Positions 5,359 to 12,064 of a stretch of 14,295 nt of DNA are shown here, piece by piece; positions within the stretch are counted from its first letter, which is position 1, and the number at the start of each line of letters is the position of its first letter. This stretch comes from JANYGM01 sp043764015 (GTDB lineage Bacteria; Bacteroidota; Bacteroidia; Cytophagales; Thermonemataceae), in assembly GCA_043764015.1 (NCBI GenBank), contig JAYUKY010000050.1, positions 1 to 14,295 of the forward strand, written 5' to 3'. The notes under the pieces were generated by a model that was given only the letters and a program-made list of their open reading frames with translations, was not told the origin of the DNA and made no database searches. A program made the position numbers and the translations under genes.

Positions 5359-8300
5359 ATGAAAAAACTAATACAATGCACTAAGCCATTTTTGCTTATG
5401 ATGCTTTTTACACTCACACTATTTGTGCTATTACTTACGCCAACACTCACACAAGCGCAAATATCAGCTAGTTATAATTTTGCTAACTCCACAGGCACAT
5501 ATACGCCCATCACAGGAGGAACAGTGTTGGGCATACCAGCACAAGATGACGAAGAACACAACGGGCTTATCTTGCCTTTTCAGTTCTCTTTTTCAGGAGC
5601 AACAATGACCCATTTTGCGGTAACTTCTAACGGCTTTATGACACTTGCTGGTTCTTCTGCAACTGCAGTACAACAATCTTACGACGTTTTTGCTAGTGGT
5701 GATAATACCAATACAATTGCCGCTTTTAGTGATGACTTGCGTGGTTCTCCAACAGGCGAACTTTCATATACTACATTAGGAGTAACACCTAATAGAACAT
5801 TAGTGATACAATGGAAAGACTATGGAAAATATGCTTTCAGCGGAGCAACAGCAAGCTATAATTTTCAGGTGAGATTAAGTGAAACTTCCAATGTTATAAA
5901 CATTGTTTATGGGGCATTTACTGCAGTACAAACTGATGATGCACAAATTGGATTGGGCGGAAGTTCTGCTACTGATTTTAATATTCGTGCTACTGCCACA
6001 GATTGGTCTGCCACAGCAGTAGGCACACTAGATACAGATGTCTGCCTTGTTTCTTCCACTATTTTTCCTACTGTTGGGCAAACCTACACTTATACACCAA
6101 CAAACACTCCTTGTGTCGCATTGGGTGGTACAAACGTAACTAACCTTAATTCTACTTCTGTAACACTTAATTGGACGAGTATGCCACTTGCGACACTTGG
6201 CTACAACGTAGAATATCGTTTATCTTCTACTGCGCCTGCGGGTGCTTTTACGCCTGCGGCTGGTAATCCTTTTGCTGGTACAAGTGCCAACATCACAGGA
6301 CTTGCGCTTTCTACGGATTATCAGTGGAGAGTACAAAGTATATGTGCAGGACCTATAACAAGTACTTTTACCTCTGCGTTTTATCAGAATGAATTTTCTA
6401 CATTGTCTAATTGTGCGCTGCCAACAACACTAGCAGCTAGTGCTATTACAACTACTTCAGTTACACTCTCTTGGGTAGGAAACCTTACCGCATCATTAGG
6501 TTACACATTAGAATATAAGGAAGCAACATCACCAACTTATACAAGTATTCCTATTGCAGCAGGAGTGAATACCACAACTATTAGCTCTCTAACGCTTGCG
6601 ACAAATTATCAGTGGCGTATCACAAGCAACTGCACAGGTACGCCTGCAACAGCAACAACAACAGTACAAACATTCGCAACTGCGTGTAATCCTGCTTCTA
6701 TTCCTTATAATGAAAGTTTTGAGAGCATTGTTGCAGATGGAGATTTGCCTGTTTGTATGGCAACAAGCGATGTTGATGCTTGCGTAACATACGCAGGACC
6801 TCAAACATTTCCTACACGTACTGCACGTACAGGCACTAAATTCGCCTCTTATGACACAGGATTTGGTAACATTCCTGCGGGCGGGGCTTACTTTTATTCT
6901 GCACCCTTACAACTTAGTGCTGGGCAAAACTATAAGTTTTCAGTTTGGTACATTACTGATGGAGCTTCCGTTTGGGACGTATTAGAAGCATCATTTGGAA
7001 CAAATCAATCACCTGTAGGGCTTACAGTTATACCTGGAGCAAGTGTTACCTTACCTACAAACACCACTTACCAAGAACTTACAGGAATATTTACTGCACC
7101 TACTACTGGGTCTTATTATGTAGCTTTGCGTTGTGTTAGTAGTGAATTTTTTGCTAATTTAGATATTGATGATTTTTCTGTAATACCTCCTCCTGCTTGT
7201 ATAGCACCAATAGGCGTTGTTACTTCTGCTATTACGACTACAACAGCAACAGTTAGCTGGGGCGCAGTAGCTGGTTCTACTGGTTATAATGTACAATACA
7301 GAACAATAGGCGCACCTGCTTTTACGGCTTTTGCAGGAAATCCTGTGGTTGGTGCTACTGCCAATCTTACTGGTCTTTCAGCTAGTAGTACATATGAAAT
7401 ACAAGTACAAAATAAATGCTCTACACCACTTACAAGTGCTTTTTCTAATCTCGTAAATTTTAATACAGTATGTGGAACTATCACTTCTTTTCCTTATGAA
7501 GAAGGTTTTGAAGGAATATCTGTCAATGATGAATTACCTAATTGTATGGCTAAAAGTAGTGCAACTATCTGCAAAACTTATACATCAGCACCAGGTTCAT
7601 TCAATAGAATACCTCGTACTGGCAACAAATTTGGTGCTTTTAGGTACGGAACAGCAACGGGAGGAGATTATTTTTACTCTGCTGCATTACAACTAACTGC
7701 AGGTAAAAGTTATAAATTTTCTGTTTGGTACACCACTGATGGTAGTACAAGTTGGGGAACGCTAGATGCATACGTAGGTAATGCGCAAACGCCTGCTGGG
7801 CTTGTGGCTATTCCTGGTGCTAGTGTAGTTGCGCCTTCAAGTTTAGCTTATAGTGAACTTACAGGAACATTGACTGTACCTTCTACAGGTGTTTATTATG
7901 TTGCTTTGAGATGTGCTACTCCAAGTACCTTACCTGATTATTTATCTTTTGATGATTTATCAGTAAGTTTTCCTTGTGCTAATGTCGTTTTTGCACCTGC
8001 AGCACTTCCAAGTGGAGATTTAACAACTGCATATAATCAAACAATAGCTGCAACTGGTGGAACAGCACCTTATGTGTATAGTGTATCTGCTGGTGTTATT
8101 CCTGCTGGACTTACTTTTAATACTGCTACTGGCGTTATTTCTGGTACGCCAACCGCAACAAGTATCACACCGCCAACTTTTACTATCAAAGTAACAGATG
8201 CAACAGGTTGTAGCACTTTCAAAACTTATAGTATTCCCGTTACGGCTATACCTTGTGCTACTATTACTATTACGCCTACGAGTCTGCCTGCAGGAACAAT

Positions 8301-9387
8301 AGGCGTTTTATATCCTCCTACTGCTGTACAATTTGTGGCTACTGGTATAGCTGGCGCAACTTATAGCTACTCTGTTGTGGCGGGTAATTTGCCTTCAGGT
8401 ATGACACTCACGGCTACAGGCGCAAATGCAGGAAGACTTACTGGTACGCCAACTACAAGAACAACTGCACCAATTACCATAAGAGCACGTATTGCAGTAG
8501 GACCTTCTGCGGGTTGCTTTGGAACTGTTACAATTAACTTCGTTGTTAATTGTTCTCCTATGACACTTACCCCTGCTATTACTGATGCGGTTATCAATAT
8601 AGCCTACTCACAACAACTCACAGCAGGTGGTGGCGGAACTACTGGTTCATTTACTTATGCAGTAACTACAGGAACACTACCTGTGGGCTTCTCTTTAAGT
8701 GCCGGTGGCATACTCTCAGGAAATAGTGCTGTACTTTCTATACCTACAAGTATCACCATAACGGCAACACGCACAAATGGTTGTGATATTTCACAAACTT
8801 ATACTTTTGGAGTTGTACCTGTTATTGCCGCACCCGTTCAGCTTAATCCTATTCAAATAAGTTCTGGCTCGTTTAGGGCAAGATGGGAGCCTGTAGCAAG
8901 AGCGGTAAAATACCGTGTTTATGTGGCTACAAGCAATAGTTTTGATGGGGGTTCTTTTGCCACTGGCTATATAGGTTTGGCGGTTGTACAGGATACTTCT
9001 ATTTTGGTGCAAAACCTCAAACCAGAAACGAAATATTATATTCAAATAACGGCTATTAGTTCTGCTGATGAGATTTCTCCTTATTCTAATCTAAAAGATG
9101 CCACTACTTTGAGTGCTGTTACTGGTATTGACAATGCTCTTTCTAGTCAAGTAAAAGTTTCTCCAAATCCAAGTAAGGATAAGTTTTTGATTGATTTTGG
9201 AACATTGAACTTAGGCAAAACTACCGCTCGTGTATATGATGCACAAGGAAAGCAAGTTTTTTCTTCTGAAATAAGTGCAAATGTTAATCAAACCACTATT
9301 CCACTAGGAAATATGGCAAATGGTATTTATTTGTTAGAAATAATTTCTAGTAAAGGAAGAATTTTGAAAAGATTAGTAAAAGAATAG
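5359..9387 (+). CDS. T9SS-exported multidomain adhesin-like protein (FN3, jelly-roll, Ig-like)
   Basis: This 1342-aa protein starts with a signal peptide (about 1-34; hydrophobic core LLMMLFTLTLFVLLL, cleavage likely after AQA) and ends with a T9SS type A sorting domain (about 1263-1342; VSPNPSKDKF... and GIYLLEI...KRLVKE). It should therefore be secreted by Sec and then across the outer membrane, and anchored or released. Modules in order: an N-terminal beta-rich region (35-250, not assigned); FN3 (252-345); FN3 (352-441); a MAM/'choice-of-anchor'-like jelly-roll domain (443-611, 'PYNESFE...LP.CM', 'YKFSVWYITDG'); FN3 (614-704); a second such jelly-roll domain (705-871); three putative Ig-like domains of He_PIG type (873-964, 966-1063, 1065-1154; 'PAGLTFNTATGVISGTPT'); and FN3 (1157-1253). 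No catalytic domain is recognised, so adhesion or surface binding is inferred. A terminator follows at 9431-9458; the gene is likely monocistronic. Confidence 0.93.
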   Translation: MKKLIQCTKPFLLMMLFTLTLFVLLLTPTLTQAQISASYNFANSTGTYTPITGGTVLGIPAQDDEEHNGLILPFQFSFSGATMTHFAVTSNGFMTLAGSSATAVQQSYDVFASGDNTNTIAAFSDDLRGSPTGELSYTTLGVTPNRTLVIQWKDYGKYAFSGATASYNFQVRLSETSNVINIVYGAFTAVQTDDAQIGLGGSSATDFNIRATATDWSATAVGTLDTDVCLVSSTIFPTVGQTYTYTPTNTPCVALGGTNVTNLNSTSVTLNWTSMPLATLGYNVEYRLSSTAPAGAFTPAAGNPFAGTSANITGLALSTDYQWRVQSICAGPITSTFTSAFYQNEFSTLSNCALPTTLAASAITTTSVTLSWVGNLTASLGYTLEYKEATSPTYTSIPIAAGVNTTTISSLTLATNYQWRITSNCTGTPATATTTVQTFATACNPASIPYNESFESIVADGDLPVCMATSDVDACVTYAGPQTFPTRTARTGTKFASYDTGFGNIPAGGAYFYSAPLQLSAGQNYKFSVWYITDGASVWDVLEASFGTNQSPVGLTVIPGASVTLPTNTTYQELTGIFTAPTTGSYYVALRCVSSEFFANLDIDDFSVIPPPACIAPIGVVTSAITTTTATVSWGAVAGSTGYNVQYRTIGAPAFTAFAGNPVVGATANLTGLSASSTYEIQVQNKCSTPLTSAFSNLVNFNTVCGTITSFPYEEGFEGISVNDELPNCMAKSSATICKTYTSAPGSFNRIPRTGNKFGAFRYGTATGGDYFYSAALQLTAGKSYKFSVWYTTDGSTSWGTLDAYVGNAQTPAGLVAIPGASVVAPSSLAYSELTGTLTVPSTGVYYVALRCATPSTLPDYLSFDDLSVSFPCANVVFAPAALPSGDLTTAYNQTIAATGGTAPYVYSVSAGVIPAGLTFNTATGVISGTPTATSITPPTFTIKVTDATGCSTFKTYSIPVTAIPCATITITPTSLPAGTIGVLYPPTAVQFVATGIAGATYSYSVVAGNLPSGMTLTATGANAGRLTGTPTTRTTAPITIRARIAVGPSAGCFGTVTINFVVNCSPMTLTPAITDAVINIAYSQQLTAGGGGTTGSFTYAVTTGTLPVGFSLSAGGILSGNSAVLSIPTSITITATRTNGCDISQTYTFGVVPVIAAPVQLNPIQISSGSFRARWEPVARAVKYRVYVATSNSFDGGSFATGYIGLAVVQDTSILVQNLKPETKYYIQITAISSADEISPYSNLKDATTLSAVTGIDNALSSQVKVSPNPSKDKFLIDFGTLNLGKTTARVYDAQGKQVFSSEISANVNQTTIPLGNMANGIYLLEIISSKGRILKRLVKE

Positions 9388-9395
9388 TTTTGAAA

Positions 9396-9416
9396 GTGTG
9401 AGGTGTGAGATGTAAA
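9396..9416. repeat. Short heptamer array GTGTGAG
   Basis: Two exact units (GTGTGAG at 9396-9402 and 9403-9409) and a degenerate third (ATGTAAA) lie just after the stop of the secreted-protein gene and before its terminator. It is a minimal member of the same 7-bp family and would be weak evidence alone. Confidence 0.5.
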
Positions 9417-9430
9417 GTATTTGTTATGAT

Positions 9431-9458
9431 AAAAGCCACTCAAATTTGAGTGGCTTTT
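9431..9458 (+). terminator. Rho-independent terminator after the secreted-protein gene
   Basis: This is a perfect 28-nt palindrome, AAAAGCCACTCAAA mirrored by TTTGAGTGGCTTTT, giving a stem of about 12 bp. It ends in a T-run (9455-9458) and is followed by ATCTTTTTAT. It lies 44 bp past the stop codon at 9387. The A-run on the left would also allow it to work on the minus strand. Confidence 0.9.
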
Positions 9459-9506
9459 ATCTTTTTATGAGTTATATTTATTTCCCAGTTTTTGAGTGGA
9501 CAAAAA

Positions 9507-9662
9507 GCGCAAAACGAAGCACTCCAAGATTTCCGCACCGTCAGCTAAAGCAGACGGCAAAGAAACAAAAATGAATACAAATATCTTTTTTCTGTGTTTT
9601 TATCCCCTTTGCCGTCTGCTTCAGCTGACGGTGCAGAGATTTCTGAGTGCCTAACTATGCGC
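9507..9662. repeat. Long inverted repeat, REP/BIME-like
   Basis: The core arms are 28 nt: 9535-9562 (begins GCACCGTCAGCT) and 9607-9634 (ends AGCTGACGGTGC). They are complementary with a single mismatch and enclose 44 bp. Outside the core, GCACTC (9519-9524) pairs with GAGTGC (9645-9650) and GCGCA with TGCGC at the outer edges (about 9507-9511 and 9658-9662). Each arm is itself a near-palindrome (CCGTC...GACGG around GCTAAAGC), so either strand can form two small hairpins or one long one. This resembles bacterial BIME architecture and sits between convergent genes, where it could also block read-through. It is unrelated in sequence to the 2260-2482 element. Confidence 0.88.
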
Positions 9663-9725
9663 TAATTTATATCCAAAATTGGAAAAGTCTATCTTAATTT
9701 TCAGATATTGAGCTTAGGATTAGAA

Positions 9726-11042
9726 CTACAACGAACTCAATGCACCTGCAATAGCGGCAGTCATAAAACACGCCAAAGATGCACCTAATAATGCACGCAT
9801 TCCAAGCCTAGAAAGGTCACCTTGTCTTTCTGGTGCCATACCACCAATACCACCAATTTGAATAGCAATAGAACTAAAATTAGAAAAACCACATAACGCA
9901 AAAGTAGAAATAAGGATAGCTTTCTGACTAATAGCGGCATCTCCTATGTTCTTAAATTCCGCTAATTTTGTGTAAGCAATAGCTTCATTTAGTGCTGTTT
10001 TCTGACCAATCAGACTACCCACAACTAGTGTATCTTTCCAATCAACGCCCATCAGCCAAGCTACAGGTTGCCCTATTAGCCCCAAAATATATTCCAACGA
10101 AAGTTTTGTAAACAAACCATTTGTATATTCTTTGATACTTTGGTTTATTCGTCCCATTCCTTCTTTTTCTGCGCCAATATCACCAACCCAACCTAACATA
10201 CCGTTCAAAAGTGCCACTACTGCAATAAAAGCAAGCAACATTCCACCAACATTTAAAGCAAGTTTCAAGCCATCACCTGCCCCAATAGACATTGCATCAA
10301 TCAAATTAACGCCCAAAGACTCTTTTGAAACTTCTAGTTTTACTTCTATTGCCTCCGTTTCAGGAAAAAGCATTTTAGACATTACAATAGCTCCTGGCGC
10401 ATTCATTACAGATGCACTCAAAAGATAGGCTGCAAATTCTGCCTGTTTTTGTAGGTCATTTCCACCCAAAAGCGTGATGTAATATGCCAAAACACCTCCT
10501 GCAAGTGTAGCCATTCCGCCTGTCATCAAGCAATTTATCTCGGAAATAGTCATTTTTTTGATGAATGGACGTACCAAAAGTGGTGCTTCTGTCTGCCCTA
10601 AAAAAATATTACCTGCCGCAGAAAGGCTTTCAGCACCTGATAAGTGCATTGTTTTAGACATTACCCACGCAATACCAAAAACTATTTTTTGCAAAACGCC
10701 CAAATAATAAAGTCCTGCTGATACGGTAGAAAAGAAAATAATAGTGGGCAAAACCTGAAAAGCAAAGATAAAACCTGTACTTCCACCTGCATTATAAAGT
10801 TGTTCTCCAAACAGAAATTTAGTACCCGCTTGCGTATAATTGATAAATTGTGCAAATTTTTCACCTATTACCATAAAACCACTTTTAACAGTGGGAACTT
10901 CTAGCACCAAAACCCCAAAGATAATTTGAAGGGTAACGCCTGTCGCAACAAGTTTCCAATTGATGTGTTTGCGGTTGTTGGAGCAAAGATATGCAATGCT
11001 AAGGAACACAGTAATCCCTAAAAGACCTCTAAGATAATCCAT
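9726..11042 (-). CDS. Concentrative nucleoside transporter (CNT/NupC family)
   Basis: This 438-aa inner-membrane protein imports nucleosides by cation symport. N-terminal helices (about 5-20, 30-50, 90-130) are followed by the family hallmark GQTEAPLLVRP at 149-159 (hairpin 1). The core also has SVMNAPGAI (211-219), NEAIAY (352-357) and CGFSNFSSIAI (384-394). The positions that contact nucleoside in the solved Vibrio CNT (Gln-Thr-Glu of hairpin 1, a helix Glu, and Asn/Ser of the FxNFSS segment) all have counterparts here: Q150-T151-E152, E353, N388 and S391. The GQTEAPLL-(I/V)-RP form resembles animal CNTs, which favours sodium coupling, but the ion cannot be proved from this. It has a strong promoter (11151-11182) and an unusual leader of about 100 nt made largely of heptamer repeats. 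It is probably monocistronic. Confidence 0.94.
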   Translation of the reverse strand: MDYLRGLLGITVFLSIAYLCSNNRKHINWKLVATGVTLQIIFGVLVLEVPTVKSGFMVIGEKFAQFINYTQAGTKFLFGEQLYNAGGSTGFIFAFQVLPTIIFFSTVSAGLYYLGVLQKIVFGIAWVMSKTMHLSGAESLSAAGNIFLGQTEAPLLVRPFIKKMTISEINCLMTGGMATLAGGVLAYYITLLGGNDLQKQAEFAAYLLSASVMNAPGAIVMSKMLFPETEAIEVKLEVSKESLGVNLIDAMSIGAGDGLKLALNVGGMLLAFIAVVALLNGMLGWVGDIGAEKEGMGRINQSIKEYTNGLFTKLSLEYILGLIGQPVAWLMGVDWKDTLVVGSLIGQKTALNEAIAYTKLAEFKNIGDAAISQKAILISTFALCGFSNFSSIAIQIGGIGGMAPERQGDLSRLGMRALLGASLACFMTAAIAGALSSL

Positions 11043-11054
11043 TAAAATAGTTAG

Positions 11055-11102
11055 TAATTGTGAGTTGTGAGTTATGAATTGTGAATTGTGAGTTGTGAAT
11101 AA
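11055..11102. repeat. Heptamer array TGAGTTG/TGAATTG, about six units
   Basis: From 11061 the units are TGAGTTG, TGAGTTA, TGAATTG, TGAATTG, TGAGTTG, TGAATAA, with a partial unit before. The array lies between the predicted promoter and the start codon of the nucleoside transporter gene, so it should be transcribed as its 5' leader. Confidence 0.9.
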
Positions 11103-11108
11103 AAAAAA

Positions 11109-11138
11109 CGTAATTCGTAATTGTTAATTCGTAATTGA
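11109..11138. repeat. Heptamer array CGTAATT x4
   Basis: The units are CGTAATT, CGTAATT, GTTAATT, CGTAATT, then GA. This matches the array at 1371-1400 except for one base in the variant third unit. It lies six bases beyond the 11055-11102 array and is in inverted relation to it, so the two could pair imperfectly in the transporter mRNA leader. Confidence 0.92.
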
Positions 11139-11150
11139 CCTTAATTTTCC

Positions 11151-11182
11151 CAAAAGTAAACCCAAATTCCTTAATTACCAAA
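11151..11182 (-). promoter_or_regulatory. Promoter of the nucleoside transporter gene
   Basis: The minus strand shows TTTG (11179-11182), a 20-nt spacer and TACTTTTG (11151-11158). Both boxes are exact matches to the Bacteroidota sigma-A pattern TTTG-N19/20-TAnnTTTG. The start codon is about 108 nt downstream, which puts both heptamer arrays in the leader. Confidence 0.65.
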
Positions 11183-11279
11183 TTTTAGGTAACTTTGTTA
11201 GGTATATTTTAATGATTAATTCAGCATTTGATAGTTCAAATTTGATACACAAAATTATGATTATCAGCATTTTGTATTC

Positions 11280-11310
11280 ATTCATAATTCATAATTCACA
11301 ATTCATAATT
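11280..11310. repeat. Heptamer array ATTCATA x4
   Basis: The units are ATTCATA, ATTCATA, ATTCACA, ATTCATA, then ATT. This is the reverse complement type (TATGAAT) of the array at 11055-11102, so the two form an inverted pair around 177 bp. It abuts the stop codon of the SDR gene (11313 on the complement) and is the only structure at that transcript's 3' end; no T-tract terminator is seen. Confidence 0.88.
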
Positions 11311-11312
11311 AT

Positions 11313-12011
11313 TTAGATTTTGTTATCAAAAACCTCCTGCAATCTGTTTGATTCATAAACATTTATACCTTCGTGAGCCAGTTTGGTAAGATTAAACATA
11401 GCAAAAGCAACCGCATCAGCTTGTATAGCACGGTATTTTTTTAGTCCTCCAATCATCAAAAAGCTCAAACCTTTTGCAAAAAACTTGCCTATACTCTCTC
11501 CAAAACGAAAAGTTTTTCTATCTCCCAAAAGCAAAGAAGGACGAAAAACATTATAACTTTTAAACGAAAGTTTGGCAATACTATCTTCTATTTCTCCTTT
11601 GACTTGGTTGTAAAACACGCTAGAATTAGCATCTGCACCCATAGCCGTAACAATAGAAAACGTGTCTGTTCCATTGAATTTTGCTATTTTGGCTATTTCT
11701 AGCGGATAGTCAAAATCAACCTTACGAAAGTTCTCTTTTGAGCCTGCAACGGCAATAGTTGTACCCAAACAACAAAATACATCAGTTGCTTTGATAATAT
11801 CTTTGTACTTTTCTATTGTATCAAAATTTATTTCAATTTGAACAAATTTTGGATTATTGATAACTGGATTATTTTGCACATTTTCTGATAATTTTTTTCT
11901 TAAAAGTGCCGTTACTTGTGTGTAAGTGCTATCTTTGAGTAGAATATGCAAAAGACTTTCACCTATAAGCCCCGTTGCGCCTACAATCAAGGCGGTTCTA
12001 GTTGTGTTCAT
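11313..12011 (-). CDS. Atypical SDR, NAD(P)-binding (TIP30/HTATIP2-like)
   Basis: This 232-aa cytoplasmic protein has a single Rossmann domain. The nucleotide-binding motif GATGLIG is at about 11-17. A CCLGTT segment (about 80-85) follows the fourth strand, the strand-5 serine/threonine region reads SIVTAMGA, and the SDR catalytic pair Y-x-x-x-K is present in FYNQVKGEIE. The FYNQVKGE context and length are those of the TIP30/HTATIP2-like atypical SDR group; bacterial members are usually annotated as NAD-dependent epimerase or oxidoreductase, and their substrate is unknown. FRPSLLLGDR is the conserved substrate-side loop. It starts 46 bp after the family-9 glycosyltransferase gene on the same strand, with a hairpin (12040-12064) at the junction, so they are probably co-transcribed. 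No link to glycan synthesis can be claimed from this. Confidence 0.85.
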   Translation of the reverse strand: MNTTRTALIVGATGLIGESLLHILLKDSTYTQVTALLRKKLSENVQNNPVINNPKFVQIEINFDTIEKYKDIIKATDVFCCLGTTIAVAGSKENFRKVDFDYPLEIAKIAKFNGTDTFSIVTAMGADANSSVFYNQVKGEIEDSIAKLSFKSYNVFRPSLLLGDRKTFRFGESIGKFFAKGLSFLMIGGLKKYRAIQADAVAFAMFNLTKLAHEGINVYESNRLQEVFDNKI

Positions 12012-12039
12012 TTTATTTATTTTTGTTTTATTTCATTTA

Positions 12040-12064
12040 GGATTAACTTCCCAAAAGTTAATCC
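12040..12064 (-). terminator. Hairpin over the GT9 stop codon (attenuator-like)
   Basis: A perfect 10-bp stem (12040-12049 with 12055-12064; GGATTAACTT / AAGTTAATCC) closes a 5-nt loop. The stop codon of the family-9 glycosyltransferase (12058-12060 on the complement) lies in the 5' side of the stem. The sequence after it on the minus strand is A-rich rather than T-rich, so it is not a standard intrinsic terminator. It may stabilise the upstream mRNA end or reduce read-through into the SDR gene. Confidence 0.5.

Larger units (their letters stand above)
9388..9725. other. Convergent intergenic region with terminator and inverted repeat
   Basis: This 338-bp gap separates two convergent genes. 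It holds the short heptamer array (9396-9416), the terminator (9431-9458) and the long inverted repeat (9507-9662). Near the end of the nucleoside transporter gene there is only the small palindrome CCAAAATTGG (9673-9682) without a T-tract. No coding sequence is evident. Confidence 0.8.

Noticed and set aside
8367..9045. Minus-strand open frames within the secreted-protein gene
   Set aside because: The plus-strand gene is continuous from signal peptide to sorting domain; repetitive Thr/Ala/Ser codons leave the complement open by chance.
12040..12064. tRNA or other small RNA gene
   Set aside because: There is only one isolated hairpin of 25 nt, with no cloverleaf arms or T-loop sequence.
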